In this document: one piece after another, positions 23,850 through 32,825 of the stretch
Numbering within the stretch: the first letter of the stretch is position 1
Layout: every line of letters starts with the position of its first letter
DNA from: JAWKWH01 sp963669455
Lineage (GTDB): Bacteria; Pseudomonadota; Alphaproteobacteria; Rhizobiales; Rhizobiaceae
NCBI GenBank assembly: GCA_963669455.1
Contig: OY770026.1
Location: 1,922,001 to 1,986,000, forward strand
Reading direction: 5' to 3'
Length of the DNA: 64,000 bases
The notes under the pieces: generated by a model
Database searches by the model: none
Told to the model about the DNA's origin: nothing
The model's input: the letters and a program-made list of their open reading frames with translations, nothing else
Translations under genes and position numbers: made by a program

Positions 23850-26414
23850 ATGGCGAAATTTCCTGACCATGCAAGCGTTGTTATTGTCGGCCTTGGTGGC
23901 ATTGTCGGCGCATCCGTTGCCCATCATTTGATCGAGCGGGGCTGGGACAATATCGTCGGTATCGACAAGTCGGCGATCCCGACCGATGTCGGTTCGACCG
24001 CACATGCATCTGATTTCTGCTACGCCACATCGCATGATTTCCTGTCCTGCTGGACGACGCTTTACTCGATAGAGTTTTTTGAAAAGATGGGCCACTACGC
24101 CAGGGTCGGCGGGCTTGAGGTTGCGCGCACCGGCGATGATGCGCGCATGGAGGAAATCAAACGCAAGGTCAGTTCCGGCAAGGCGTTCGGCACGCGCGCG
24201 CGGCTTGTTGGGCCGGCCGAGATCAAGAAAAAATTTCCGCTTATCGAGGAAGATATGGTGCAGGGCGGCATGTGGGACCCTGATGCCGGTCTGGTTATTC
24301 CGCGTTCGCAGACGGTTGCCGGAAAACTCGTCGACCTGGGGGAGGCCGGCGGGAAGCTAAAGGCATTTGCCAATACGGAAGCCAAATCGCTTGTCATCGA
24401 GGACGGCCACATTAAAGGCGTCGTGACCGGACGCGGAACGATCATGGCGGATCGTGTGATCGTGTGTGCCGGGCTTTGGGGCAGGCTGATCGCCGGCATG
24501 GCGGGAGAAGACCTTCCAGTGATGCCGATCGATCATTCGCTGACGTTTTTCGGCCCCTATAACGAGTTTGCCGGCACGGGTAAGGAGATTGGCTGGCCGC
24601 TTTTGCGCGATCAGGGCAATTCAGCCTATATGCGCGATACCGGCGATCCGACAACCTCTGAGGGCGGCCAGATCGAATGGGGCTGTTACGAGGAGCGGGA
24701 GCCGCGGCTTTGCCACCCCGGTGATATTCTTGAAAAGGATCAGGCGCGGCTTTCGCCGTCGCAGCGGGATCTGGAAATCGATCAGGTGATCGATCAGCTC
24801 GAACGGGCGATGGAACTGACGCCAATTCTGGGCGAGCTTGGCTATAATGAGAGCCATTCTTTCAACGGATTGCTGCAGGTGACGGTGGATGGCGGCCCGG
24901 CAATCGGCGAGAGCCAGAAGGTTCGCGGTCTTTGGTATGCGGTGGCGATCTGGGTCAAGGATGCGCCTGGCATGGCCAAGCTGGTTGTCGACTGGATGAC
25001 CGACGGACGTACATCGATCGATCACAGCTCAATAGACTATGCGCGGTTTCTGCCGCACCAGTTGCAGGAGACATTCATCTTTGACCGCTGCACCGAGACG
25101 GCAAGGAAGATCTATAACCCCGCGGTCCATCCGCGCGAACCGTTTGCCGGCGGCCGCAATGTGCGCCGGTCGCCATTTTACCAGCGAGAACAGGAACTTG
25201 GTGGCTATTTCATGGAGCTGGGCGGTTGGGAGCGGGCACATGGTTATGCTGCAAACGAGCATCTGCTGGAAAAATACCGGACCCGTGTGCCGGTGCGCGA
25301 AAATGAATGGGACAACCGCCATTTCTGGCGGGTGTCAAATGCCGAACATCTGGAGATGAGCGAAAATGTCGGCATGGTGAACCTGTCGCATTTCGCTATT
25401 TACGATATCACCGGGCCGGATCATGTTGCGCTGATGGAGTGGCTTTGTGCGGCCAGAATTGGTGGCGACGATAGGGTCGGCAAGGGCATCTACACGCACT
25501 TTCTTGATGATCAGGGCATGGTGCGTGCTGATCTGACCGTGTTTCGCATGGCAGATCGCTGCCGGGTGATCGATGGTGCCGATGCGGGGCCGCGCGATTT
25601 CCACCATATGAAGCGGGTTGCCGCTGACAAGGGGTTTGACGTCACGATTACCGATGTGACGGAGGACAATGTGACCATTGGGCTTTGGGGTCCGAATGCG
25701 CGGACAACATTGCAGAAGGCCATTGACGGCGATGCCGGGTGTGTCAGTTCGGACAATTTGCCGTTTGCCGCCATCAGGCAGATCCGTATTGCAGGCAGGC
25801 AAGTGAGCGCGTTTCGCATCTCCTATGTGGGCGAGCAGGGCTTTGAACTGCATATGGCCTATGATGATGCGCTTGCCGTGTGGGACGCGCTGCGCACGCA
25901 TGATGTCATGGTCTTTGGCGTCGAGACATATGCTAACAGCCGGCGGCTGGAAAAAAGCCTGCGGTTGCAGAATGCCGATCTTCTGACCGACTATAATCTT
26001 TATGAAGCCGGTCTGGCCCGCCCGAACGTAAAGGCGGCTGATTTTTGCGGCAAGGCAAAACATCTTGAATACCGCGCGCGCGATCATCAACCGGCGTTAC
26101 TGTGCACGCTGGTGATGGACGACAATGTTGATGCCAGTGGCATTGCCCGCTATCCGGTCGGCATTTGCCCGATCCTCGATGCTGAAAGCGGTGAGGCGCT
26201 TGTTGATGCGCTTGGCAGGCGTTCCTATACGACGAGCATTGCCTTCGGGCCGAGCATCGGAAAGAACATCGCGCTTGGCTATTTGCCGCATGATCGTGCC
26301 TTGGAGGGGGCGACGTTTTCGATCGAATATTTTGGTGAGCAATATCCGGTGACGGTGGCAGGCGTCGGCTATAAGCCGCTTTACGATCCGGAAAATCTCA
26401 AACCACGCAGCTGA
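23850..26414 (+). CDS. FAD oxidoreductase-GcvT fusion, dimethylglycine/sarcosine dehydrogenase type
   Basis: The 854-aa protein fuses an N-terminal DAO-type FAD domain (GLGGIVG Rossmann motif at residues 14-20) to a C-terminal aminomethyltransferase (GcvT) region from about residue 430, as in dimethylglycine and sarcosine dehydrogenases that pass a one-carbon unit to tetrahydrofolate. GSTAHASDF (H52) occupies the place of the covalent-flavin histidine. The ATG at 23850 follows CCGGAGAAG. It is convergent with a GlxA-type AraC regulator, as expected for methylated-amine catabolism. The exact substrate is not determined. Confidence 0.82.
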   Translation: MAKFPDHASVVIVGLGGIVGASVAHHLIERGWDNIVGIDKSAIPTDVGSTAHASDFCYATSHDFLSCWTTLYSIEFFEKMGHYARVGGLEVARTGDDARMEEIKRKVSSGKAFGTRARLVGPAEIKKKFPLIEEDMVQGGMWDPDAGLVIPRSQTVAGKLVDLGEAGGKLKAFANTEAKSLVIEDGHIKGVVTGRGTIMADRVIVCAGLWGRLIAGMAGEDLPVMPIDHSLTFFGPYNEFAGTGKEIGWPLLRDQGNSAYMRDTGDPTTSEGGQIEWGCYEEREPRLCHPGDILEKDQARLSPSQRDLEIDQVIDQLERAMELTPILGELGYNESHSFNGLLQVTVDGGPAIGESQKVRGLWYAVAIWVKDAPGMAKLVVDWMTDGRTSIDHSSIDYARFLPHQLQETFIFDRCTETARKIYNPAVHPREPFAGGRNVRRSPFYQREQELGGYFMELGGWERAHGYAANEHLLEKYRTRVPVRENEWDNRHFWRVSNAEHLEMSENVGMVNLSHFAIYDITGPDHVALMEWLCAARIGGDDRVGKGIYTHFLDDQGMVRADLTVFRMADRCRVIDGADAGPRDFHHMKRVAADKGFDVTITDVTEDNVTIGLWGPNARTTLQKAIDGDAGCVSSDNLPFAAIRQIRIAGRQVSAFRISYVGEQGFELHMAYDDALAVWDALRTHDVMVFGVETYANSRRLEKSLRLQNADLLTDYNLYEAGLARPNVKAADFCGKAKHLEYRARDHQPALLCTLVMDDNVDASGIARYPVGICPILDAESGEALVDALGRRSYTTSIAFGPSIGKNIALGYLPHDRALEGATFSIEYFGEQYPVTVAGVGYKPLYDPENLKPRS

Positions 26415-26462
26415 TGGGTTAATGGGCTGACAGCTATTTCCGGCCTCCGGCAAGCACGCGCG

Positions 26463-27461
26463 CTATGCGGAAATGAGACGTTTTCCGTCGACCCGCTCCT
26501 GTTGCGGGGTTCTGGAATAGAGTTCGCGATAGCATTTGGAAAAATGCGATGCGGAAACAAATCCGCAGGCAACGGCGACTTCGACCACCGGTAGGGCCGA
26601 CTGGATCAATAGGTGGCGCGCCCGATCAAGCCGTAAATCGAGATAGTAGCGGGCCGGCGAGCGGCCCATTTCCTGTTGAAATAGGCGTTCGATCTGACGG
26701 CGTGACAGGCCGACGTGATCGGCGATTTCCAGCAATGTCAGCGGCTCTGAAATATTGGCTTCCATCAGCTCGATGATAGAAATGATTTTCGAGTTTTGAA
26801 CGCCAAGCCGGGCGCGCAGGGGCAATCGCTGGCGATCGCTGGGACTACGGACCCTATCGGTGAGAACCTGCTCGCAGACGCGGTTGACCAATTCATCGCC
26901 GAAATCATCTCCAATCAGCTTGAGCATCATGTCGAGCGAGGCTGTGCCGCCAGCACAGGTATAAACATTGGAATCGACTTCAAACAGGTCTGAATAAACC
27001 TCGGATTTGGGGTATTTTTCGGCAAAGCCCGGCAGGCATTCCCAATGAATGGCACAACGCCTGCCGGCAAGCAGGCCGGCTGCGGCAAGAACATAGGCGC
27101 CGGAGCACAGACCGCCGACGGCGACGCCACGATTGTGCTCCTCGCGGAGCCAGGCAAACACAGTCTTGTTGACGTAATTTTCGGCGTTTACCCCGGCACA
27201 AGCGACGACCATCGATGGGCGGTCGTCGCCGGACATGCGCCTGCGTTCCTCTTCAAGTGAGGTATCGACGGCACACACGACATTGTTGGAAGCCTTAACC
27301 GGGCCACCATCAATACTGGCCAGGCGCCATTTATAGGCTTCGAAGCCGAGCATCCGGTTGGCCGACCGCAGCGGATCAATCGCTGTGGAAAAGGCCATCA
27401 TGGTAAAATCGGGGATCAGAAAGAACACTACTGAGCGGCGTGTGTCGAGGCTGGCATTCAA
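26463..27461 (-). CDS. GlxA-family AraC transcriptional regulator (GbdR-like)
   Basis: These regulators combine a DJ-1/PfpI-like N-terminal sensing domain with a C-terminal AraC helix-turn-helix. Here the N-terminal part runs to about residue 175 (FFLIPDFTMMAFSTAIDPLR, GGLCSGAYVLAAAGLL), and the HTH lies near 225-325 (LLEIADHVGLSRRQIERLF, ACGFVSASHFSKCYRE). I choose the TTG at 27461, 7 nt after AGGAG, giving 332 aa. Pseudomonas GbdR, of the same architecture, activates glycine betaine and dimethylglycine catabolism, which fits the neighbouring oxidoreductase. Confidence 0.85.
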   Translation of the reverse strand: MNASLDTRRSVVFFLIPDFTMMAFSTAIDPLRSANRMLGFEAYKWRLASIDGGPVKASNNVVCAVDTSLEEERRRMSGDDRPSMVVACAGVNAENYVNKTVFAWLREEHNRGVAVGGLCSGAYVLAAAGLLAGRRCAIHWECLPGFAEKYPKSEVYSDLFEVDSNVYTCAGGTASLDMMLKLIGDDFGDELVNRVCEQVLTDRVRSPSDRQRLPLRARLGVQNSKIISIIELMEANISEPLTLLEIADHVGLSRRQIERLFQQEMGRSPARYYLDLRLDRARHLLIQSALPVVEVAVACGFVSASHFSKCYRELYSRTPQQERVDGKRLISA

Positions 27462-27591
27462 TATGATCACTCCTGCACGCGCGTTTACGCGAAACAACTC
27501 AATAGCGCGTTACGAGTCTTTGGAGCCGCCAAGGGCATCAGGAAATTAGACTGATGTCAAGCTGATGAAAAAGAGGCTGATCACATGCAAA

Positions 27592-27620
27592 GGGCTCCTG
27601 GCCGTATCAGCCCGGAGCCC
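27592..27620 (-). terminator. hairpin downstream of the 46-aa small ORF
   Basis: GGGCTCC (27592-27598) and GGAGCCC (27614-27620) form a 7-bp GC stem. On the minus strand it is followed by TTTGC, a weak T-tract, and lies 28 nt after the stop of the small gene at 27649. Confidence 0.45.
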
Positions 27621-27648
27621 GTTTGGGAGGATAGTTCGCCTATCGGCT

Positions 27649-27789
27649 TCAGCCTATCGTGTGGCCGAGGCGCGCAGCTTTGACCGCGCCGGTTTGACCG
27701 GGCATCGTTTCGGCAAAGCGCTTGCGCTCGATTGCCGTTGTGAGGTTTGTGGTAGCGCTGAACGCAAAGAAACGGGCGAAGAACTTCAT
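27649..27789 (-). CDS. small hypothetical protein (46 aa)
   Basis: The reading frame starts at an ATG (27789) 8 nt after a strong AGGAG site and is followed by a hairpin, so it looks like a real small gene. The product begins MKFFARFFAF, with an aromatic, hydrophobic N-terminus, and then becomes polar and basic (TTAIERKRFAETMPG). I do not recognise a family. It lies alone between the GlxA regulator and the DUF1127-like gene, on the same strand as both. Confidence 0.5.
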   Translation of the reverse strand: MKFFARFFAFSATTNLTTAIERKRFAETMPGQTGAVKAARLGHTIG

Positions 27790-28070
27790 AATCAAACTCC
27801 TTCTGGGTGAGAGTTTTGGAGCCTGTTTCCACATGCCGGCCAAAACCCCTTAGTGTTATTCTTCACATAAGATCAATTGTGCGCCGTCAGGAAGATAAAT
27901 GCGAAGTGCTGTAGGACAAATCCGACACCTGCGGTCTCCGTTGATTTCCTGAGGCGATTTACTCAATAAAAACAGTAACTAAGGTTTCGATACCCGGCCA
28001 TGCAAAAAGCATGGATGTGGCGCGCTCCCGCCGCATGGCTCCAATGAACTGGCTGCGAAGCAATCATTGA

Positions 28071-28238
28071 TTACAGCTGATAAGAGGTATGGCGGCTGCG
28101 TACTGTCGTGCCACTTGGCCAGCCGATATCCTTTTGAACTTCTTCGGGCAGCTTTCTGATCAACTTGTAGGTTTCTGCGTTTTCGCGTGCGATGCGCCGT
28201 TCTTCCCGATTGCGCTTGAATATTGAATACCAGGACAT
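28071..28238 (-). CDS. DUF1127-like small protein (55 aa)
   Basis: The ATG at 28238 has a GGAAGGGAA site just upstream. The product opens MSWYSIFKRNREERR, is rich in Arg, Lys and Glu, and contains KLIRKLPEEVQKDIGWP, which resembles the L..L....L.DIG core of DUF1127 (YjiS-like) proteins. Such small basic proteins are abundant in Rhizobiales and some act as RNA-binding or phosphate/carbon regulators. The gene is divergent from a LysR regulator with about 105 nt between the starts, suggesting LysR control. Confidence 0.7.
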   Translation of the reverse strand: MSWYSIFKRNREERRIARENAETYKLIRKLPEEVQKDIGWPSGTTVRSRHTSYQL

Positions 28239-28344
28239 TTGATGTTCCCTTCCAACATTGTTGTTTCTTGGTCATGTCGCCGTATTTGATTGGCTGCGTT
28301 GACAATGGAGGTAAAAAGCCTTTCAATCAAATGAAATGTAATGA

Positions 28345-29280
28345 ATGAATCTATCAGAAAAATTGAAAGCCGAAATAATGAACATACCAATCAGTCATCC
28401 CGTACCGCTGCTTGAACTGGATGTATTGCGCTCATTTGTGGCGATTGCCGAAACGGGTAGTTTCACCGCTGCGGCAAATGTGGTGTTTCGTACGCCTTCA
28501 GCGGTTTCGATGCAGATTAAAAAACTTGAGGAAACCCTTGGAAAACCACTGTTTGTTCGCGATTCACGGTCAGTCAGCCTGACGGCAGATGGCGAGCTGC
28601 TGATTGGCTATGCCCGCAGGCTTTTGTCGCTCAACCACGAAGCTGTGACAAAGTTTGTTGCGCCCGATATTTCCGGCATGGTCCGCCTTGGCGCGCCTGA
28701 CGATGTGTCGGAGCGGTTTTTGCCTGACATGTTGCGGCGTTTTTCGCAAAGCCATCCTGGAATATCGGTCAATGTCGTTGTTCAAAACACCGATGAACTG
28801 ATTTTGCGCACCGCTAAAGGGGAGCTGGATCTGGCAGTGATTACATGCCTGAACAAGCATCAGAGCAATGAAAATGCCGAGATCCTTTATCGGGAGGCAC
28901 TTGTGTGGGCGACCCTGCGTGGCGGATGTGCGGCGGCACGTAATCCGCTTCCGGTCTCTGTATGGGAGGAAGGCTGCTCCTGGCGAAAAACCGCATTGGA
29001 GGGGCTGGACGCAGCGGGCCGGGATTATCGAATTTCGTTTCAAAGTGCTTATATTTCCGGGCAGAAAGCTGCGATCCTCGCCGATCTGGCAATCGCGCCA
29101 ATGCCGTGCTCGGCGATTGCCCATCCAATTGTCGCGGCGGATGCCTCATATGATTTGCCTGATCTTGGCGAATACGAGCTTGGATTGCTGATTGCGCCGA
29201 ATTCGGGTCATGCGGTAAATGCGGCGGCCGACCATCTTCGCGCCAGTTTTGCTGCGCGTTCGAAGGGCGCTCTTGATTGA
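28345..29280 (+). CDS. LysR-family transcriptional regulator
   Basis: The 311-aa protein has an N-terminal winged helix-turn-helix (LLELDVLRSFVAIAETGSF, then AANVVFRTPSAVSMQIKKLE) and a C-terminal periplasmic-binding-like effector domain. The start is the ATG at 28345 or the in-frame ATG at 28378; the conserved region begins about residue 22. The effector is unknown. Its divergent partner is the DUF1127-like small gene, a pairing often seen in rhizobia. Confidence 0.88.
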   Translation: MNLSEKLKAEIMNIPISHPVPLLELDVLRSFVAIAETGSFTAAANVVFRTPSAVSMQIKKLEETLGKPLFVRDSRSVSLTADGELLIGYARRLLSLNHEAVTKFVAPDISGMVRLGAPDDVSERFLPDMLRRFSQSHPGISVNVVVQNTDELILRTAKGELDLAVITCLNKHQSNENAEILYREALVWATLRGGCAAARNPLPVSVWEEGCSWRKTALEGLDAAGRDYRISFQSAYISGQKAAILADLAIAPMPCSAIAHPIVAADASYDLPDLGEYELGLLIAPNSGHAVNAAADHLRASFAARSKGALD

Positions 29281-29281
29281 G

Positions 29282-29306
29282 AAAAAGCCGGTTTGCCGCC
29301 GGTTTT
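29282..29306 (+). terminator. weak intrinsic terminator after LysR gene
   Basis: AAAGCCGG (29284-29291) pairs with CCGG (29299-29302) followed by TTTT, with one bulged G, directly after the LysR stop codon. The stem is short and the T-tract modest. Confidence 0.4.
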
Positions 29307-29521
29307 GCAACAATGCGATGGCTTGCAAGTGTTTTGCGAACCGTTCCCGGCAGACACGACAGATTGTCAATAGCGATAAGGGTTCATGGTTTCGCCCGAA
29401 TCTGTGCTAAAAGAAAGATAATGAGTGTGAGGCTTAAGCTTCTTTGCTGCGGTGTCGCACTGAGACGTAGGGGACTTGGTTGACATACTTGCCGCTCAAG
29501 GCGGTATGCGAGGGATGTGAC

Positions 29522-30178
29522 ATGAAAGCAAAAATTATAGCCGTGGCTGCGGCAGCGACGCTGGCGGCGGCGTGCACGACTGACCCTTATACGGGCCAGC
29601 AAAAGGTTTCCAACACCGCGGCAGGTGTCGGCATTGGTGCCGGACTGGGCGCGCTGGCAGGTCTGGCCGTTGGCGGCAGTCCGCGTGCGCAGCGAAATGC
29701 CGTTCTCATCGGTGCCGGCATTGGTGCACTCGCCGGTGGCGGGATTGGCGCCTATATGGATAAGCAGGAAGCTGAAATCCGCGATCAGCTGCGTGGCACT
29801 GGCGTTTCGGTCACCCGAAATGGCAATGTCATTGTGCTGAACATGCCGTCGAACATCACCTTTGACGTGGATCAGGATGCAGTCAAGGGATCGTTCTATC
29901 CGACGCTCAATTCGGTCGCCCTGGTGTTGAAGAAGTACAACAAGACAGTGGTGGACGTGAACGGGCACACCGATTCTACCGGTGACGATGCCTATAATTA
30001 CGGCCTGTCGCAGCGCCGTGCGCTGTCGGTGGCCAATTATCTGAATGGTCAGGGCGTCGATGGCCGCAGGTTCTCAGTCGTCGGCTTTGGCGAAACGCAG
30101 CCAGTCGCCTCCAACGACACCACAGCCGGCAGGGCTGCCAACCGCCGGGTTGAGATTCAACTCGCGCCGGTAACCTAG
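29522..30178 (+). CDS. OmpA-family outer-membrane lipoprotein
   Basis: The 218-aa protein has a lipoprotein signal peptide with lipobox LAAAC (lipidated C18), a glycine-zipper segment (GVGIGAGLGALAGLAVGG and GAGIGALAGGGIGAYM) that may insert in the membrane, and a C-terminal OmpA domain that binds peptidoglycan (NGHTDSTGDDAYNYGLSQRRA). The ATG at 29522 starts the signal peptide; the longer frame from 29480 would spoil it. It resembles YiaD-type proteins. It probably links outer membrane and cell wall. Confidence 0.85.
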   Translation: MKAKIIAVAAAATLAAACTTDPYTGQQKVSNTAAGVGIGAGLGALAGLAVGGSPRAQRNAVLIGAGIGALAGGGIGAYMDKQEAEIRDQLRGTGVSVTRNGNVIVLNMPSNITFDVDQDAVKGSFYPTLNSVALVLKKYNKTVVDVNGHTDSTGDDAYNYGLSQRRALSVANYLNGQGVDGRRFSVVGFGETQPVASNDTTAGRAANRRVEIQLAPVT

Positions 30179-30200
30179 AGCCTGCTTTCGGCAGTATCAA

Positions 30201-30227
30201 ATCCGTCGCGGACCGCCCGCGACGGAT
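30201..30227 (+). terminator. 11-bp hairpin after the OmpA lipoprotein gene
   Basis: ATCCGTCGCGG pairs perfectly with CCGCGACGGAT around a 5-nt loop, 22 nt after the stop codon. No T-tract follows, so it may stabilise the 3' end rather than terminate. Two further small hairpins occur at 30243-30257 (ACCTTCG/CGAAGGT) and 30291-30316 (CGCGGG/CCCGCG); nothing else is seen in 30179-30385. Confidence 0.5.
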
Positions 30228-30385
30228 CGGCCGGCAGCTTAACACCTTCGTCGAAGGTTTCGGCCGGGATTTGTGCCCTGGATGTTGTCGCGCGGGCTTA
30301 CGGGTGCGTACCCGCGTCGCTTCACGCCCCTCATTGGGACGCAAATACCCTGCGCTCAAACGCACCCATTTAGGTAAGACAAGTC

Positions 30386-30492
30386 CTAGAGTATTTTTGA
30401 TGAAAACCGAGCCATCAAAAACGCTCTAAGCTATTGTTTTGGCGCATTTTTGCGAGCACAAAAGTCTGCAGCTTTTGCTGAAAATGCTCTAG
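30386..30492. repeat. RIME-like double-palindrome intergenic repeat, copy 2
   Basis: This 107-bp copy has the same orientation as copy 1 and differs from it at only a few positions (for example GAGCC for GAGTC and a TGCGAGCAC loop). Its terminal CTCTAG overlaps the end of moaA: the moaA stop codon (TAG, minus strand, 30489-30491) is supplied by the element's edge. Confidence 0.9.
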
Positions 30493-31517
30493 CCGCCGGT
30501 CACGCTCATATGGCGGGCGACGGCTGGGCGGCGAGTATTCCTGTCGATGATGAAATCATGGCCTTTGGGCTTTCTGCCGATGGCCTCGTCGATTGCCGAG
30601 GCGACCTGTTCATTGCCTTCTGATGCCCTAAGTGCTGCGCGCAGATCGGCGGCATCATCCTGGCCAAGGCACATATAAAGCGTGCCGGTGCAGGTGAGCC
30701 TTACCCGATTGCAGCTTTCGCAGAAATTGTGCGACATCGGCGTGATGAAGCCGAGCCTGCCGCCGGTTTCGGCGATTTCCACGTAGCGTGCCGGTCCGCC
30801 GGTTTTAAACGGTATGTCGGTCAGCGTGAACTGCTGCTCAAGGTCGCTGCGCAATTGCGACAGCGGCAGGTAATGGTCGGTCCGGTCCTCGTCGATTTCG
30901 CCCATTGGCATGGTTTCGATGACGGTCATGTCCATGCCGCGGCCATGCGCCCATTCGATCATGCCGGGAATTTCATCGTCGTTAAAACCCTTTAGAGCGA
31001 CAGCGTTGATCTTGAGCTTCAACCCGGCCTTTTCCGCCGCATCAATGCCTTCCATCACCTTGGCCAACTGGCCCCATCTGGTGATGCGGCTGAATTTTTC
31101 CCTATCGAGCGTATCAAGCGACACGTTGATGCGTTTCACCCCGGCATCGGCCAGCTGTGTGGCAAAACGGGCCAGTTGCGAGCCGTTGGTCGTCAAGGTC
31201 AACTCTTCCAGCGCGCCTGTTTTCAGATGCCGCGATAGTTGGCCGACAAAGTGCATGATGTTTTTTCTAACCAGCGGTTCTCCGCCGGTCAGGCGCAGTT
31301 TTCTGACGCCCTTTTCGATGAAAACCGTGCACAGCCGGTCGAGTTCTTCCAGCGTCAGCAGGTCTTTCTTGGGCAAAAATGTCATGTTTTCCGCCATGCA
31401 GTAGGTGCAGCGGAAATCACACCGGTCCGTCACCGATACACGCAGATAAGTCACATCGCGCCCGAACGGGTCGGTCATGGGCGGAAAGCCGGTGCCAGTC
31501 ATGTGTGTGTGCTCCAT
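30489..31517 (-). CDS. moaA: GTP 3',8-cyclase MoaA (molybdenum cofactor biosynthesis)
   Basis: MoaA is a radical-SAM enzyme that converts GTP to 3',8-cyclo-GTP in the first step of molybdopterin synthesis. The 342-aa protein has the SAM cluster motif C33-C37-C40 (CDFRCTYC), a C-terminal second cluster region (NFCESCNRVRLTCTGTLYMC) and ends in the essential GG dipeptide. Internal starts at 31502 or 31478 are possible. The last bases lie in a RIME-like repeat. No moaC or moeA is adjacent. Confidence 0.95.
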   Translation of the reverse strand: MEHTHMTGTGFPPMTDPFGRDVTYLRVSVTDRCDFRCTYCMAENMTFLPKKDLLTLEELDRLCTVFIEKGVRKLRLTGGEPLVRKNIMHFVGQLSRHLKTGALEELTLTTNGSQLARFATQLADAGVKRINVSLDTLDREKFSRITRWGQLAKVMEGIDAAEKAGLKLKINAVALKGFNDDEIPGMIEWAHGRGMDMTVIETMPMGEIDEDRTDHYLPLSQLRSDLEQQFTLTDIPFKTGGPARYVEIAETGGRLGFITPMSHNFCESCNRVRLTCTGTLYMCLGQDDAADLRAALRASEGNEQVASAIDEAIGRKPKGHDFIIDRNTRRPAVARHMSVTGG

Positions 31518-31646
31518 TGAAAGGCCAAAAGCAGAAATTACCTTTTCATGTTGAGGAAATTGGTTTGGATTTCAAGCTGCGATGTTCCAAATGGCCTCAC
31601 AATCATACTAATTGATAGATATATTGCGGCTAAACAGGAAAGTGAC

Positions 31647-32027
31647 ATGCAGACAGAAACCCCGACCGAGTTGCGCGTTTCCAAGGATCGAAAAATGCTG
31701 ACCGTGGCGTTTGGCGAGGCGGAGAGCTATGAATTGCCTGCCGAAATGCTGCGTGTTTTGTCTCCAAGCGCGGAAGTGCAGGGGCATTCGCCCGAGCAGC
31801 GCGTGACCGTACCAGGAAAATCCCGTGTCGAGATCATGACGATGGTGCCGGTCGGCAATTACGCGGTGCGCATTACCTTCGATGATATGCATGATACCGG
31901 CATTTTTTCGTGGAGCTATTTTCGCGAGCTTGGCCGTGACAAGCAGCTGCGCTGGCAGACCTATCTGGATGAGCTGGCCGAAAAGGGCCTGTCGCGCCAG
32001 ACCGATGCGGTGAACGGCAAGATTTAG
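31647..32027 (+). CDS. DUF971 domain protein
   Basis: The 126-aa protein matches the DUF971 fold, which is also the N-terminal domain of gamma-butyrobetaine hydroxylase; in several bacteria such proteins are linked to iron-sulfur assembly. Visible core: TELRVSKDRKMLTVAF, MVPVGNYAVRITFDDMHDTG and FSWSYFRELG. The ATG at 31647 follows AGGAAAG; the longer frame from 31548 is not supported. It is divergent from moaA. The molecular function is unknown. Confidence 0.82.
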   Translation: MQTETPTELRVSKDRKMLTVAFGEAESYELPAEMLRVLSPSAEVQGHSPEQRVTVPGKSRVEIMTMVPVGNYAVRITFDDMHDTGIFSWSYFRELGRDKQLRWQTYLDELAEKGLSRQTDAVNGKI

Positions 32028-32173
32028 TATCAAGTCAGGATTTTCCGCACGATGAAGCGGATTGATACGATCGAAGCGTCTGGCACAAACAATTGCGAGC
32101 CCGGCGGAACGCTCTGGTCAAGGAAGCCGATCAGATCATTGCTGACTTCGCGGCCATTCAAAATGAGGTAAAG

Positions 32174-32806
32174 ATGACAATCACCGGTTCGATAGCATTC
32201 TTTGTGATCATGGCTGTATTGGCTGCAATACCGAGCTCAAGCGCATTGCTCATTGTCGTGCAGTCGGCTGCAAAAGGCGTTCGAAACGGCGTGGCGACGG
32301 CAATTGGCGTTGTCGCCGGTGATTTGATTTTGATGAGTATGGCGATATTTGGCATGACCGCGCTGGCCACGCAGCTAGGTGCGCTATTCGTGGTGATTAA
32401 GTACCTTGCTGCTGCGTATTTGATTTGGTTCGGAATTGGGTTGCTTCGAAGTTATCATCAGGGCACGAAGCAGAGCAGATTTGAAGTTGTAGCTGAAAAG
32501 CGGCAGGGCGGGATAATCGCCAGTTTTGGGTCAGGCCTTCTACTCACGATGGGCGATCTCAAGGCGATCTTTTTCTATTCAAGCTTGCTGCCGACCTTCT
32601 TGGATCTGAAAGGGTTGACCGGGTCGGATGTTCTCCTCGTAACGGGTATTATGGTCGTTGCGGTTGGCGGAGCCAAAATAGCATATGCGTTTGGAGCCGA
32701 GAAAGCTTCACATGCGATTCGGGCAGGCGCCAATGAGCGCTACCTCAAGGTGGGATCCGGTAGCCTTTTGGTAGGGGCTGGGGCGTATATCCTGCTACGC
32801 GACTGA
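32174..32806 (+). CDS. LysE/RhtB-family amino-acid exporter
   Basis: The 210-aa protein has about six hydrophobic segments and the family features AAIPSSSALLIVVQSAAKG (residues ~17-35), GDLILMSMAIFG and FGSGLLLTMGDLKAIFF. LysE-family proteins export amino acids or their derivatives. The ATG at 32174 has a GAGGTAAAG site; the in-frame extension to 32093 is AT/GC-ordinary sequence without a start signal. Transport substrate unknown. It is convergent with the rhodanese gene with a 19-nt gap. Confidence 0.82.
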   Translation: MTITGSIAFFVIMAVLAAIPSSSALLIVVQSAAKGVRNGVATAIGVVAGDLILMSMAIFGMTALATQLGALFVVIKYLAAAYLIWFGIGLLRSYHQGTKQSRFEVVAEKRQGGIIASFGSGLLLTMGDLKAIFFYSSLLPTFLDLKGLTGSDVLLVTGIMVVAVGGAKIAYAFGAEKASHAIRAGANERYLKVGSGSLLVGAGAYILLRD

Positions 32807-32825
32807 ACAACAGTTCATGGCAGGA

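Noticed and set aside
27565..27810. An 81-codon + strand frame between the GlxA regulator and the small genes
   Set aside because: It runs antisense to the better supported 46-aa frame and across a terminator-like hairpin.
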